Positions 35,445 through 43,655 of a DNA stretch of 49,184 nt are shown in pieces. Positions within the stretch are counted from its first letter, which is position 1, and each line of letters begins with the position of its first letter. The translations under genes were made by a program, and so were the position numbers. The notes under the pieces are model-generated. The model saw nothing but the letters and a program-made list of their open reading frames with translations. It had not been told where the DNA came from and did not search any database. Location: the NCBI GenBank assembly GCA_016218705.1, contig JACRDC010000094.1, positions 1-49,184 on the forward strand. Reading direction: 5' to 3'. This stretch comes from Desulfarculus sp. Lineage in GTDB: Bacteria; Desulfobacterota; Desulfarculia; Desulfarculales; Desulfarculaceae.

Positions 35445-36395
35445 CTAGGACCAATCTATGCCGCCCTGTCCACCACGGGGGGGTGGCGGGGGCGGAGGGG
35501 CGTAGCCGCCGGGGGCCATGGGGGCCACGTAGGGCTGGGCGTAACCCTGGCCGGCCATGGCGCGCAAGCGGGCCATGCGCTCGGCGATGGGCGGATGGGT
35601 GGAGAACAGGCTGGCAAACGAGGAGCCGCTCAGGGGGTTGACGATGAACATGTGGGCCGTCTGGGGCTGAGCCTGGAGCATGGGCTGGGCCTGGTTGGCC
35701 TGCTCCAGCTTGCCCAGGGCGGCGGCCAGGGCCTCGGGGTCGCGGGCCATGGCAGCGCCCTCCTGGTCGGCCAGGTACTCGCGGCCGCGGCTCACGGCCA
35801 TCTGGATCAGGAAGGCCCCCACCGGGGCCAGGATGGACATCAGGATCATGCCCAGCATGCCCCCGCCGCCGCCCTCCTCGTCGTCGCGGCCGCCGCCGAA
35901 GATGGCGCCGAAGCGGGCCAGGTTGGCCAGCACCATCACCGCCCCGGCCAGGGTGGCGGCCACCGAGCCGATGAGGATGTCGCGGTCCTTGACATGGGCC
36001 AACTCGTGGGCCAAGACGCCACGCAGCTCGCGGGGGTTCAGGATGCGCATTATGCCGCTGGTCACCGCCACAACGGCGTGCTCGGGGTCGCGGCCGGTGG
36101 CGAAGGCGTTGGGTGTTTCATCCTCGATGATGTACACCCGGGGCACGGGCAGGCCGGCGGTGGCGGCCAGCTCGCGCACCATGTTGTACAACCCCGGGGC
36201 CTGGTACTCATCCACGGGCTGGGCCTGGTACATGGCCAAGACGATCTTGTCGGAATACCAGTAGGAGAAGAAGTTCATGGCCACGGCCAGCACCAGGGCG
36301 ATCATCATGCCGCCACGCCCGCCAATCACTCCCCCCAGCAAAACCAGCAGGCCGGTCAGCGCCCCCAGGAGCAGCACGGTCTTGGTTTGGTTCAT
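35445..36395 (-). CDS. htpX: HtpX-family membrane zinc protease
   Basis: M48 protease that degrades damaged inner-membrane proteins. The 316-residue product has two N-terminal membrane helices (residues about 5-20, 25-45), [18 protein letters not shown] (zinc site HELAH at about 131-135) and the third ligand Glu in [29 protein letters not shown] is a family hallmark. I use ATG 36395, because HtpX proteins begin MNQ-xKT and AGGGTG is upstream; GTG 36404 is possible. The C-terminus carries a Pro/Gly-rich tail. HtrA lies 4 bp downstream. Confidence 0.94.
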   Translation of the reverse strand: MNQTKTVLLLGALTGLLVLLGGVIGGRGGMMIALVLAVAMNFFSYWYSDKIVLAMYQAQPVDEYQAPGLYNMVRELAATAGLPVPRVYIIEDETPNAFATGRDPEHAVVAVTSGIMRILNPRELRGVLAHELAHVKDRDILIGSVAATLAGAVMVLANLARFGAIFGGGRDDEEGGGGGMLGMILMSILAPVGAFLIQMAVSRGREYLADQEGAAMARDPEALAAALGKLEQANQAQPMLQAQPQTAHMFIVNPLSGSSFASLFSTHPPIAERMARLRAMAGQGYAQPYVAPMAPGGYAPPPPPPPRGGQGGIDWS

Positions 36396-36439
36396 CTTCG
36401 ACACCCTATGGAGTTAAGGTTGCGAGTTTTTCGTCACTA

Positions 36440-36468
36440 AAGGTAAGCGGGGGGTGGGCGCTTGTCAA
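36440..36468 (-). promoter_or_regulatory. Sigma-70-type promoter of htpX-htrA
   Basis: On the minus strand TTGACA (36463-36468), 17-bp spacer, TACCTT (36440-36445), 44 bp upstream of the chosen ATG at 36395. The -35 is perfect, the -10 is weak. Confidence 0.55.
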
Positions 36469-36478
36469 TGAGGGCCGA

Positions 36479-36507
36479 TTGACAGCCCCGGGGGCCAAGG
36501 CTACACT
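36479..36507 (+). promoter_or_regulatory. Sigma-70-type promoter of surE
   Basis: TTGACA (36479-36484), 17-bp spacer, TACACT (36502-36507). It ends only 8 bases before the ATG at 36516, so the message would have an almost leaderless start. Confidence 0.6.
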
Positions 36508-36515
36508 CCTAGGCC

Positions 36516-37280
36516 ATGCGCCTACTCCTCACCAACGACGACGGGGTCTACGCCCCGGGCCTGTCCGCCCTGCACGCGGCCCTGGCGCCCCTGCACGAGG
36601 TCATCGTGGTGGCCCCGGAGACCGAGCAGTCGGCGGTGGGGCACGCCATCACCCTGGCCGACCCCATAAGGGTGCGCCGCCTGGGGCCGCGCACCGGCTT
36701 CGACGGCTGGGCCGTCACCGGCACCCCGGCCGACTGCGTCAAGCTGGCGGTCAGCGAGCTGTTGCCCCAGGCCCCGGAACTGGTGGTCAGCGGCATCAAC
36801 CTGGGGGCCAACGTGGGGGTGAACCTGCTCTACTCGGGCACCGTCTCGGCGGCCACCGAGGCGGCCATCCTGGGACTGCCGGGCGTGGCCTTCTCCCTGG
36901 GCACCCTCAAGGACCCGGACTTCACCTACGCCGCGCGGGTGGCCGCCCACCTGGTGGGGCTGCACCCCTCCCTGGGGATGCCCAGCCACGTATCGCTGAA
37001 CGTCAACGTGCCGGCCCTGCCCGCCCACAAGATAAAGGGCATCCGCTTCACCCGCCAATCCAACGCCCGCTTGGTGGAGCGCTTCCTGCGCCGCTCCGAC
37101 CCCCGCGGGCACATCTATTACTGGCAGGCCGGCGAGACCATGGGCACCGAGGGCGACCTGGAGACCGATTACCCCGCCCTACGGGCCGGCTACGTCACCG
37201 TCACCCCCGTGCGCCACGACCTTACCCACGAGGACATGCTGGCGCAACTGGGCGTCCTCGGCCTGGATCTGCCCGCCTAG
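36516..37280 (+). CDS. surE: 5'/3'-nucleotidase SurE
   Basis: Metal-dependent nucleotidase/phosphatase. The 254-residue product has RLLLTNDDGVYAPGL at residues 2-16 (metal ligands Asp8, Asp9), the APETEQSAVGHAITL motif (Ser ligand near 38-42) and VVSGINLGANVG (Asn ligand near 92), all diagnostic. Length matches. The ATG overlies no clear ribosome-binding site; with the promoter just upstream, translation may be near-leaderless. It diverges from htpX. Confidence 0.95.
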   Translation: MRLLLTNDDGVYAPGLSALHAALAPLHEVIVVAPETEQSAVGHAITLADPIRVRRLGPRTGFDGWAVTGTPADCVKLAVSELLPQAPELVVSGINLGANVGVNLLYSGTVSAATEAAILGLPGVAFSLGTLKDPDFTYAARVAAHLVGLHPSLGMPSHVSLNVNVPALPAHKIKGIRFTRQSNARLVERFLRRSDPRGHIYYWQAGETMGTEGDLETDYPALRAGYVTVTPVRHDLTHEDMLAQLGVLGLDLPA

Positions 37281-37596
37281 CCCCGGCGACCCCAGGCCAT
37301 TCCTTCCGGCCCTTGTGCCTATTTGCATCGCCCCGGTTCCGTAAAACCTTCCGCTTGTGCATCTTTGGGGTGTTTTTCCCCGGGCCATGGGGCAGGAAGC
37401 CGCTTTTGACCCAACAATGTGGGAAAGTGAAAAAACTCGCTTAATGCACAAGGATGGAGATTTTTATATTTATATAGCAAAAACTCTATCTTAACCTCCA
37501 GGCCTCCCGCCGCTCCCAACCTGGTATGCAAATTGCCTTAAAGGATGGTGCCTGCCCATCGAGGGCAAAAGCGCATCGAGTCTAGGGAGGTTTCGC
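37281..37596. other. Intergenic region with an A+T-rich patch and a sigma-54 promoter
   Basis: These 316 bases hold no supported gene besides regulatory signals. From about 37430 to 37500 the sequence is unusually A+T-rich for this genome. Perfect inverted sites CTTGTGCAT (37354-37362) and ATGCACAAG (37444-37452) lie 161-171 bp and 71-79 bp upstream of the -24 GG of the sigma-54 promoter at 37522, typical distances for activator sites. The A+T-rich patch between could bind IHF. All of these roles are inference. Confidence 0.45.
37522..37537 (+). promoter_or_regulatory. Sigma-54-like promoter of the zinc-ribbon gene
   Basis: TGGTATGCAAATTGCC has the GG-N10-GC core with GG at 37523-37524 and GC at 37535-37536, and the TTGC of the -12 element. 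Transcription would start near 37548, 49 bases before the ATG at 37597. Confidence 0.55.
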
Positions 37597-37776
37597 ATGC
37601 CAGCTTATGAGTATACCTGCACCAACTGCCCTGAGCGCGAGGTGCGCATCACCGGCATAGACGACCACACCGTGATCTGCGACAAGTGCGGACAGGTGAT
37701 GGTACGCCAAATGGACGTGGACACCCTGCTGGCCACCTATACCGGCCCATCGGACCAGGCCGAGAGCACCACCTAG
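37597..37776 (+). CDS. Small zinc-ribbon protein (FmdB-like)
   Basis: A 59-residue product starting MPAYEYTCTNCPE. Two CxxC pairs (Cys8/Cys11 and Cys28/Cys31) form a zinc ribbon. The opening MP-x-YEY-x-C-x-x-C is that of the FmdB/CxxC_CxxC_SSSS regulatory-protein family. A strong ribosome-binding site (GGGAGG) is 6 bases before ATG. It is monocistronic and preceded by a sigma-54-like promoter, so expression is probably conditional. After it, a perfect palindrome (37902-37917) in the gap before the next gene may end transcription. Function is unknown. Confidence 0.75.
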   Translation: MPAYEYTCTNCPEREVRITGIDDHTVICDKCGQVMVRQMDVDTLLATYTGPSDQAESTT

Positions 37777-37950
37777 CCCGGCGGCGGGCCACACCGCCAG
37801 GGCTTGTAGCGGACCGTGGAGGCCACCACCGGGCGCCTGCCTGGCGGTATCCGCTCAATCCAGCCGAACAACTAAACAATATCGTGCCGTCCGCGACGCC
37901 GGCCAGCCATGGCTGGCGTTTGGCCGTGCCCTGGCCTATGATTGCTCCCC

Positions 37951-38745
37951 ATGGAGCGCGCGCCCTCACCCCACGGACTGCCAGGGTCCCTGAACGCGGC
38001 CCTGGCCGCCTTCCGCCGCCAGGGCCTGGCCGTGGCCCTGGAGGATGTTTACCAACGCCTGCCCGCCACCACCTGCGCCCGCCAGGGGCATTGCTGCGGT
38101 CTGCTGCCGCCCCTGGCGCCGGTGGAGATGCTGGCCTGGCTGGATGGGCTCCAGGCCCGGCCCGCCGCCGAGCGCGCCGAGCAAATTGCCGCGATGCTTG
38201 AGCATTTCCTGACCAATGCCGCCCAGCGCCGGCCCTGCCCCTGGGCCCAGGCCACGGCCTGCGCCATCTACCCAGTGCGCTTCCTGGCCTGCCGGGCCTA
38301 TGGCCTGTGGTCGCCCGAAGCCTATGCGGGCCGCCGCCAGGCCGCCCTCATGGCCCAAGAACGCATCGCCCAGGCCTGGGCCGGCCTGGGGGTGACGCTG
38401 CCCGCCGAGGTGCTGGCCCCGGGGCCGGAATACTGCCAGCAGGTGCGTGTGGCAGCCCCTGGGGAGAATCTCCCCAGGGCGGATGATCTGTTGCATGCCT
38501 GCGAGTCCGAGATGGAGCGCCTGGCAAAAATTCTGCCCCCTGACCCGGATGTGCCCGCCGCCGGCGGCGACCTGTCTCATTTGCTGGCCCGGCTGGTGCT
38601 GGGGCCACGGGGCTGCCTGACCGCCAAGGTGCGGGTGACCAAGGCCCTGCTGGCCGGCCAGAAACGGCAGGCCCGCCAAATCCTGGACCAGCATCTGGCC
38701 GTGGGCCGGGCCTGGGCCGCCACCTGGGAGGAAACACCATCGTGA
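37951..38745 (+). CDS. YkgJ-family cysteine-cluster protein
   Basis: About 264 residues from ATG 37951 (TTG 37942 is possible). It has the Cys pattern of the YkgJ/zinc- or iron-chelating domain family: ARQGHCC (about residues 44-52) and PCPWAQATACAIYPVRFLAC with the following RAYG (about 95-116). Cys-rich clusters of this type probably bind metal. The C-terminal half is helical without recognised motif. The stop overlaps the start of the next small gene (GTGA), so they are coupled. Role not known. Confidence 0.75.
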   Translation: MERAPSPHGLPGSLNAALAAFRRQGLAVALEDVYQRLPATTCARQGHCCGLLPPLAPVEMLAWLDGLQARPAAERAEQIAAMLEHFLTNAAQRRPCPWAQATACAIYPVRFLACRAYGLWSPEAYAGRRQAALMAQERIAQAWAGLGVTLPAEVLAPGPEYCQQVRVAAPGENLPRADDLLHACESEMERLAKILPPDPDVPAAGGDLSHLLARLVLGPRGCLTAKVRVTKALLAGQKRQARQILDQHLAVGRAWAATWEETPS

Positions 38746-38951
38746 ACCCCGCCGCCTGCACCCTGCCCCGCTGGCCCCATTTGACCGCCTTGCTAAGCCA
38801 GCGAGGCTGGCGGGTGCACCACTTGGCCAAGATGCTGGACGCCCGGCCCAGCCAGGTCTTCGCCTACCTGCACGGCCAGGCCGAGATGCCCCGCCATTTG
38901 CGCCGCCGCCTGGAACGCCTGCTGGGGCTCACCCCGGGCAGCCTGGATTAA
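38742..38951 (+). CDS. Small helix-turn-helix protein
   Basis: A 69-residue product with start GTG overlapping the previous stop by four bases. The pattern LTALLSQRGWRVHHLAKMLDARPSQVFAYLHGQAEMPRHL (split: residues about 15-53) fits a lambda/XRE-type helix-turn-helix, with turn at LDARPSQV and a following helix RRLERLLGL. It resembles a minimal XRE DNA-binding domain. Given its coupling to the YkgJ-like gene, the two may act together, but nothing in the sequence shows how. Confidence 0.6.
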   Translation: MNPAACTLPRWPHLTALLSQRGWRVHHLAKMLDARPSQVFAYLHGQAEMPRHLRRRLERLLGLTPGSLD

Positions 38952-39006
38952 CTCCCGGCTAGGCCGCCCGCCGGGCCAGCCCCCTGCCGCCTGGAAGGGG
39001 ATCAAG

Positions 39007-39948
39007 ATGCCCCCAGTGCCCGCACCGCCCCCCAGCGCCCCCGCCGCCGGCCTTGGCCGGAGCGCCGGGATGGCCGGCCTGTGGTACGCCCTGGCCGCGG
39101 TGACGGTCTGGGGGCTGTTTCCCATCTACATCAAGGGCATGGCCGAGGCCAACCCCCTGGAGATTCTCTGCCACCGCATCGTCTGGTCCGTGCCGGTCAC
39201 GGCCCTGATGCTGGGCGCCGGTGCGCGCTGGCGCGAACTGGCCCAGGCCCTGGGACGCCCGGGCGTGCGCCTGACGCTTCTGGCCAGCGCCCTGTGCATC
39301 AGCATCAACTGGCTGGGGTACATTTACGCCGTCAACTCGGAGCAGGTCTTGCAGGGCAGCCTGGCCTACTTCATATACCCCCTGCTCAACGCCCTCCTGG
39401 GCCGCGTCTTCTTGGGCGAGCGCCTGCGGCGCGGCCAGGTGGCCGCCGTGCTGTTGGCGCTCTCGGGCACCCTGGTGTTGACCATGGGCTATGGCCAAGC
39501 CCCCTGGCTGGCCCTACTCATGGCCACTTCCTTCGGTTTATACGGCCTATTGCGCAAACGGGTGGACATAAACGCCGTGGGTGGCCTCTTCCTGGAAACC
39601 TTGGCCCTGACGCCCCCGGCCCTGGCCTGCCTGTGGGTGCTGGACAGCCGGGGCCAAATGGCCTTTTTCCAGGCCGGCTGGACCACCCAGGCCCTCCTGC
39701 TGGCCGCCGGCCTGGCCACCAGCCTGCCCCTGGTGTGGTTCACCAAGGCGGCCCGGCGCCTGTCGCTCACGGCGCTGGGCATGAGCGCCTACCTGGGTCC
39801 CAGCCTGCAATTCGTGCTGGCGGTGTTTCTCTATGGCGAGACCTTCACCCGCCTGCACCTGGTCTCCTTCGGCCTGATCTGGGCCGGCCTGGCGCTTTTC
39901 ATCGCCGAGATGCTGCACCAGGGGCGTAAGGTGGGGGGCGGACGCTGA
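39007..39948 (+). CDS. rarD: RarD/EamA-family transporter
   Basis: The 313-residue product has ten membrane segments of the DMT superfamily. RarD-type hallmarks are the N-terminal AVTVWGLFPIYIKGM, HRIVWSVP near residue 57, NWLGYIYAVNSEQVLQGSLA (residues about 98-117) and LGPSLQFVLAVFLYGE. E. coli RarD is 296 residues. The RBS GGAAGGGGAT is good. An N-terminal Pro/Ala-rich extension of about 18 residues precedes TM1. The last 27 codons are duplicated just downstream (40045-40125). Substrate unknown. Confidence 0.88.
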   Translation: MPPVPAPPPSAPAAGLGRSAGMAGLWYALAAVTVWGLFPIYIKGMAEANPLEILCHRIVWSVPVTALMLGAGARWRELAQALGRPGVRLTLLASALCISINWLGYIYAVNSEQVLQGSLAYFIYPLLNALLGRVFLGERLRRGQVAAVLLALSGTLVLTMGYGQAPWLALLMATSFGLYGLLRKRVDINAVGGLFLETLALTPPALACLWVLDSRGQMAFFQAGWTTQALLLAAGLATSLPLVWFTKAARRLSLTALGMSAYLGPSLQFVLAVFLYGETFTRLHLVSFGLIWAGLALFIAEMLHQGRKVGGGR

Positions 39949-40221
39949 CGGTGTTGTTCGGTGCGCCCACCACGGGAGCCGGCAGCCTCTGGCAGGGCCA
40001 TGAGGCCACCCGACCCGTATATGCCCAGCCCGGGGCACCGGGCCTTCGGCCTGATTTGGGGCGGCCTGGCCTTGTTCATCGCCGAGATGCTGCACCAGGG
40101 ACGCAAGGCTGGGGGAGGCCGCTGACGATGTTTTTCGACGCGCTCACCACGGGAGCCGCCAGCGTCTGACAGGGCCATGAGGCCACCCGACCCGTATATG
40201 CCCAGCCCGGGGCACCGGGCC
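39868..40221 (+). repeat. 177-bp tandem duplication covering the rarD 3' end
   Basis: Unit 1 is 39868-40044 and unit 2 is 40045-40221, both exactly 177 bp. Each contains the 3' end of rarD (FGLIW...AEMLHQGRK...GGGR-stop) and about 95 bp of downstream DNA. Coding differences between units are mostly synonymous (for example ATC/ATT, CTT/TTG, CGT/CGC). The final ~50 bases are identical. Unit 2 has no start codon or upstream part, so it is a tail-only rarD remnant. Confidence 0.9.
40006..40026. repeat. Short dispersed repeat (CCACCCGACCCGTAT...), copies 2 and 3
   Basis: This 21-base sequence (CCACCCGACCCGTATATGCC and one more base) occurs in rarD duplication unit 1 and again at 40183-40203 in unit 2. 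A third copy with one change is at 15441-15461. It forms part of the identical terminal 50 bases of both duplication units. Confidence 0.5.
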
Positions 40222-40251
40222 GGGGGCTCGCGGCGTAAACCCGCCCCGCCA

Positions 40252-40280
40252 TTGCCTAAACATCGCGCCTGGGTTATAGT
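40252..40280 (+). promoter_or_regulatory. Sigma-70-type promoter of ubiD
   Basis: TTGCCT (40252-40257), 17-bp spacer, TATAGT (40275-40280), 25 bp upstream of the ATG at 40306. Confidence 0.6.
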
Positions 40281-40305
40281 CAAGAATTCCCGCGGGGAGG
40301 CGAGC

Positions 40306-41766
40306 ATGGACGCACCGGCCAGCATGGGCGAGTTCATCAAGGTCTTGGATAAGGCCGGCTGCTTGAAACGCATCGCCGAGCAGGTGGACCCCCATCTGGA
40401 GATCACGGCGCTCTCCGAGCCGGTGATGAAGACCGGCGGGCCGGGGCTGTTGTTCGAGAAGGTCAAGGGCGTCTCCTGCCCCCTGGCCATCAACCTCTTC
40501 GGCAGCCGCGAGCGCATGTGCCTGGCGCTAGGCGTGGGCCGCCTGGAGGAGACGGCCCAGCGGCTCAAATCGCTCATGGAGATGGACCTGCCCCAGGGCC
40601 TGTGGCCCAAGATCAAGACCGCTTTACCCAAGCTCAAGGAGTTGGCCGCCTTCGGGCCAAGGCAGGTCAAGGACGCCCCCTGCCAGGAGGTGATCCTGGA
40701 GGGTGACCAGGCCACCCTGGACATCCTGCCCATTCTCACCTGCTGGCCCGACGACGCCGGCCCCTTCATCACCCTGCCCCAGGTCATCACCGCCCATCCC
40801 CAGACCGGCAAGCAGAACTGGGGCATGTACCGCATGCAGCGCTTTGACGCGCGCACCACGGGCATGCACTGGCACCGGCACAAGGGCGGGGCCGCCCACT
40901 ATCGCGCGGCCAAGGAGTTGGGCCAGCGCCTGCCGGTGGCCGTGGCCCTGGGCGGGCCGCCGGCCGCCGTGTACGCGGCCTGCGCGCCCTTCCCCGAGCA
41001 CCTGGAAGAGACCATGCTCAGCGGTTTTCTGTTGGGCAAGCCGCTGAAAGTCATCAAGGCCGTGACCAGCGGCCTGTTGGTGCCGGCAGAGGCCGAGGTG
41101 GTGCTGGAGGGCTACGTGGACCCAGCCGAGCCCTGGCGCCGCGAGGGACCCTTTGGCGACCACACCGGCTACTACTCCCTGGCCGACGACTACCCGGTCT
41201 TCCACCTGACCGCCGTGACCCACCGCAAAAACTTCATATACCCCACCACCATCGTGGGGCGGCCGCCCATGGAGGACTTCTACCTGGGCCTGGCCACCGA
41301 GCGCCTGTTCCTGCCCCTGCTCAAGACGGTGCTGCCCGAGATCGTGGACTACCACATGCCCGCCGAGGGCGTGTTCCACAACCTGGTCTTCGTGAGCATC
41401 AAGAAGGAATACCCCGGCCAGGCCTACAAGGTAATGAACGCCCTGTGGGGCCAGGGGCAGATGATGTTCGCCAAGGTGCTGGTGATCGTGGACGGGCACG
41501 TCAACGTGCAGGACCCCCAGGAGGCCTGGTGGGAGGCCCTGAACCACATAGACCCCCAGCGGGACATCCTCTTCACCCGGGGGCCGGCCGACGCCTTGGA
41601 CCACGCGGCGCAACTGCCCTGGCTGCACAGCAAGATGGGCATTGACGGCACGCGCAAGCTGCCCGACGAGGGCTTCACCCGGCCCTGGCCGGAGCGCATC
41701 GTCATGACGCCAGAGGTGCAGGCGCGGGCCAACGAGAAGCTGAGGAAGTGGGGGCTGCTGCGCTAG
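40306..41766 (+). CDS. UbiD-family decarboxylase
   Basis: A prenylated-flavin-dependent decarboxylase. The 486-residue product has TCWPDDAGPFITLPQVIT, NWGMYRMQRFDARTTGMHWH (active-site Arg region) and EGPFGDHTGYYSLADDYPVF with catalytic Glu, followed by TTIVGRPPMEDFYLG, which together define UbiD. RBS GGGGAGG before ATG 40306 sets the start; the frame is open further upstream into the rarD duplication. It is followed by ubiA after a MITE-like element. In organisms using the futalosine pathway such a pair (MqnP/MqnL-like) processes menaquinone precursors; ubiquinone synthesis is unlikely in an anaerobe, but neither is shown here. Confidence 0.93.
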   Translation: MDAPASMGEFIKVLDKAGCLKRIAEQVDPHLEITALSEPVMKTGGPGLLFEKVKGVSCPLAINLFGSRERMCLALGVGRLEETAQRLKSLMEMDLPQGLWPKIKTALPKLKELAAFGPRQVKDAPCQEVILEGDQATLDILPILTCWPDDAGPFITLPQVITAHPQTGKQNWGMYRMQRFDARTTGMHWHRHKGGAAHYRAAKELGQRLPVAVALGGPPAAVYAACAPFPEHLEETMLSGFLLGKPLKVIKAVTSGLLVPAEAEVVLEGYVDPAEPWRREGPFGDHTGYYSLADDYPVFHLTAVTHRKNFIYPTTIVGRPPMEDFYLGLATERLFLPLLKTVLPEIVDYHMPAEGVFHNLVFVSIKKEYPGQAYKVMNALWGQGQMMFAKVLVIVDGHVNVQDPQEAWWEALNHIDPQRDILFTRGPADALDHAAQLPWLHSKMGIDGTRKLPDEGFTRPWPERIVMTPEVQARANEKLRKWGLLR

Positions 41767-41806
41767 GGGCATGATGGGCTGGGCATGGAAAAAATATAGG
41801 GAGCGG

Positions 41807-41931
41807 CTGTCATTGCGAGGAGCATCTCTGGAGAGATGCGACGCGGCAATCTTCCGTTTCGGTCTTTTTCAGTGCCAGCCCGAGCAGAAAGAGCGAAGCG
41901 GGAGATTGCTTCGCTGCGCCCGCAATGACAG
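41807..41931. repeat. MITE-like dispersed element with CTGTCATTGCG terminal repeats
   Basis: A 125-bp non-coding element with perfect 11-bp terminal inverted repeats (CTGTCATTGCG 41807-41817; CGCAATGACAG 41921-41931) and internal GAGATTGCTTCGC. Elements of this kind (ending TGTCATTGCGAG and carrying GAAGCAATC) are widespread in many bacteria. It sits between ubiD and ubiA. A degenerate half of the same pattern lies at 48708-48740. Confidence 0.8.
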
Positions 41932-41973
41932 ATGTTTATGGATTTGTATTAATTAACGGCAGCAATAAAGACC

Positions 41974-42894
41974 ATGGTTGATTCAGCAACATCGCAAGAC
42001 GCATCCGCCTCTTCCTGGTCCGCCGCCCTGCTGCGCCGGCTACAGGACTTCGCCGCCCTGGTCAAGTTCAGCCACACCATCTTTTTGTTCCCCTTCGCGC
42101 TCAGCGCGGTGATATTGGCCCACGGCGTGCGGCCCCTGACCCTGGGCGTGATGTTCTGGGTGGTGGTGGCGCTCGTCTCGGCGCGCTCGGCGGCCATGGT
42201 CATGAACCGCATCGCCGACCGGGACTACGACGCCCAGAACCCCCGCACCAAGGACCGCCCCCTCATCACCGGCCAGGTGAGCGCCCTCCAGGCCTGGCTG
42301 TGGCTCGTCGCGGCCTGCGCCATCTTCGTGCTGGCGGCCTGGAGGCTGGGCGACATCTGCCTCAAGCTCTCGCCGGTGGCGCTCATCTGGGTGCTGGGCT
42401 ACAGCTTCACCAAGCGTTTCACCGCCCTGTGCCATGTGTGGTTGGGCCTTGCCACGGCCTTGGCCCCCCTGGGGGCCTGGCTGGCGGTGGCGGGGCAGTT
42501 CAGTTGGGGGGCGGTGGTGCTGGCCTTGGCCTGCGCCGCCTGGGTGGCCGGCTTCGACGTGATCTACGCCTGCCAGGACATCGCCTTTGACCAGGAGCAG
42601 GGGCTGAAATCCCTGCCGGCCCGCCTGGGGCTCTCGCGCGCCCTGTGGGTCAGCCGGGGCCTGCACGCGGTTGCCATGCTGGGCTTTTTCCTGGTGGGGC
42701 TGATCTTCGGCCTGGGGCGGGTATACTTCGGCGGGGTGGGGCTGATAGCGGCCATCCTGCTGGTGGAGCAATGGCTGGTGGCCCGGCGCCTGGCCAACGT
42801 GCCCATGGCCTTCTTCACCTTGAACGGCCTGGTCTCCATACTGTACCTGGCCTTCCTGGCCCTGGACCGCTGGTGGGGGACGCCTGGTGTCTAG
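41974..42894 (+). CDS. UbiA-family prenyltransferase
   Basis: A membrane prenyltransferase that attaches a polyprenyl chain to an aromatic acceptor. The 306-residue product has the two Asp-rich prenyl-diphosphate/Mg2+ motifs: NRIADRDYDAQNPRTKDRPL (about 72-91) and YACQDIAFDQEQGL (about 196-209), with eight or nine membrane segments. It follows the UbiD gene, suggesting menaquinone synthesis (MqnP-type role). The end overlaps the J-domain/receiver gene by 8 bp. The start lacks a clear RBS and follows an A+T-rich patch that includes TTAATTAA, after the MITE. Confidence 0.92.
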   Translation: MVDSATSQDASASSWSAALLRRLQDFAALVKFSHTIFLFPFALSAVILAHGVRPLTLGVMFWVVVALVSARSAAMVMNRIADRDYDAQNPRTKDRPLITGQVSALQAWLWLVAACAIFVLAAWRLGDICLKLSPVALIWVLGYSFTKRFTALCHVWLGLATALAPLGAWLAVAGQFSWGAVVLALACAAWVAGFDVIYACQDIAFDQEQGLKSLPARLGLSRALWVSRGLHAVAMLGFFLVGLIFGLGRVYFGGVGLIAAILLVEQWLVARRLANVPMAFFTLNGLVSILYLAFLALDRWWGTPGV

Positions 42895-43531
42895 CCTGGA
42901 ACTGGACCTGCGCCACCTGGGGGTGCTGGAAAAAGCCGTGCAGATCGCCGGCGAGCTGGGCGCCAAGGCCGCCGTGGTCTACGTGCGCTCCTCCTACCGC
43001 CTGCTGTGCAAGGTCTATCACCCCGACCTGCACCGCCAGCACCGCCAGGCCGCCGAGGAAGGGCAACGCAAGCTCAACGCCATCAAGGAGCGCTTGGACA
43101 TGACCGGCGACGATGAAATGGCCCGCTTTCTGGGCGGGGCCGCCACCCGCGCCACCGACGGCCACCCCCGGGTGCTGGTGGTGGAGGACGAGGAGGGGCT
43201 CAAGGAAAACCTGGCCGAGCTACTCAGGCTGGAGGGCTACCACGTGGGCACCGCCAGCAACGGGTTGCAGGGGCTCAAGGCCCACCTGTCCTTCCGCCCC
43301 GAACTGGTGATAACCGACGTGGTGATGCCCATCATGGACGGCGTGGAGATGGTGCGCCAGCTCCGGCAGCGCCAGCCGGGCATCAAGGCCCTGTTCATCA
43401 GCGGCTTCTTCGGCACCCGCAGCATCCGGGGGGAGCTGATGGAGGAGATAGACCGCCACGGCTATCCCCGCCTGGCCAAGCCCTTCCGCCCCAGCCAGCT
43501 TTTCGCCCTGGTGCGCCAGGCCCTGGTTTAG
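42887..43531 (+). CDS. J-domain-like / receiver fusion protein
   Basis: The 214-residue product joins an N-terminal segment like the DnaJ J-domain core, with YRLLCKVYHPDLH (HPD at 45-47) and the following helix QRKLNAIKERLD, to a receiver domain from about residue 94 (RVLVVEDEEGLKENL, phospho-Asp in VITDVVMPIMDG, Lys in LAKPF). No output or kinase domain follows. The start is GTG 42887, overlapping ubiA by 8 bp, so translation is coupled. J-domains usually stimulate Hsp70 (DnaK) ATPase; a phosphorylation-controlled co-chaperone is one reading, but it is inference. Confidence 0.8.
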   Translation: MSSLELDLRHLGVLEKAVQIAGELGAKAAVVYVRSSYRLLCKVYHPDLHRQHRQAAEEGQRKLNAIKERLDMTGDDEMARFLGGAATRATDGHPRVLVVEDEEGLKENLAELLRLEGYHVGTASNGLQGLKAHLSFRPELVITDVVMPIMDGVEMVRQLRQRQPGIKALFISGFFGTRSIRGELMEEIDRHGYPRLAKPFRPSQLFALVRQALV

Positions 43532-43655
43532 TAGGATGTCTGCGGGAAGCAAAAAGCCGCCTGTCTGAGTTCATGTCACGGGGGGATGAAACCGCGCCTG
43601 CCCTAGGCAAACAAGCCCATGGCCGGCGGCCGCTCAAGCCGCCCCGGAGGTTGGC

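Noticed and set aside
40045-40125. A second rarD gene
   Set aside because: Only the last 27 codons are present, without start or membrane segments, so it is counted as a duplicated remnant.
41771-41956. A 61-residue open frame between ubiD and ubiA
   Set aside because: It is read through the MITE-like element with CTGTCATTGCG ends.
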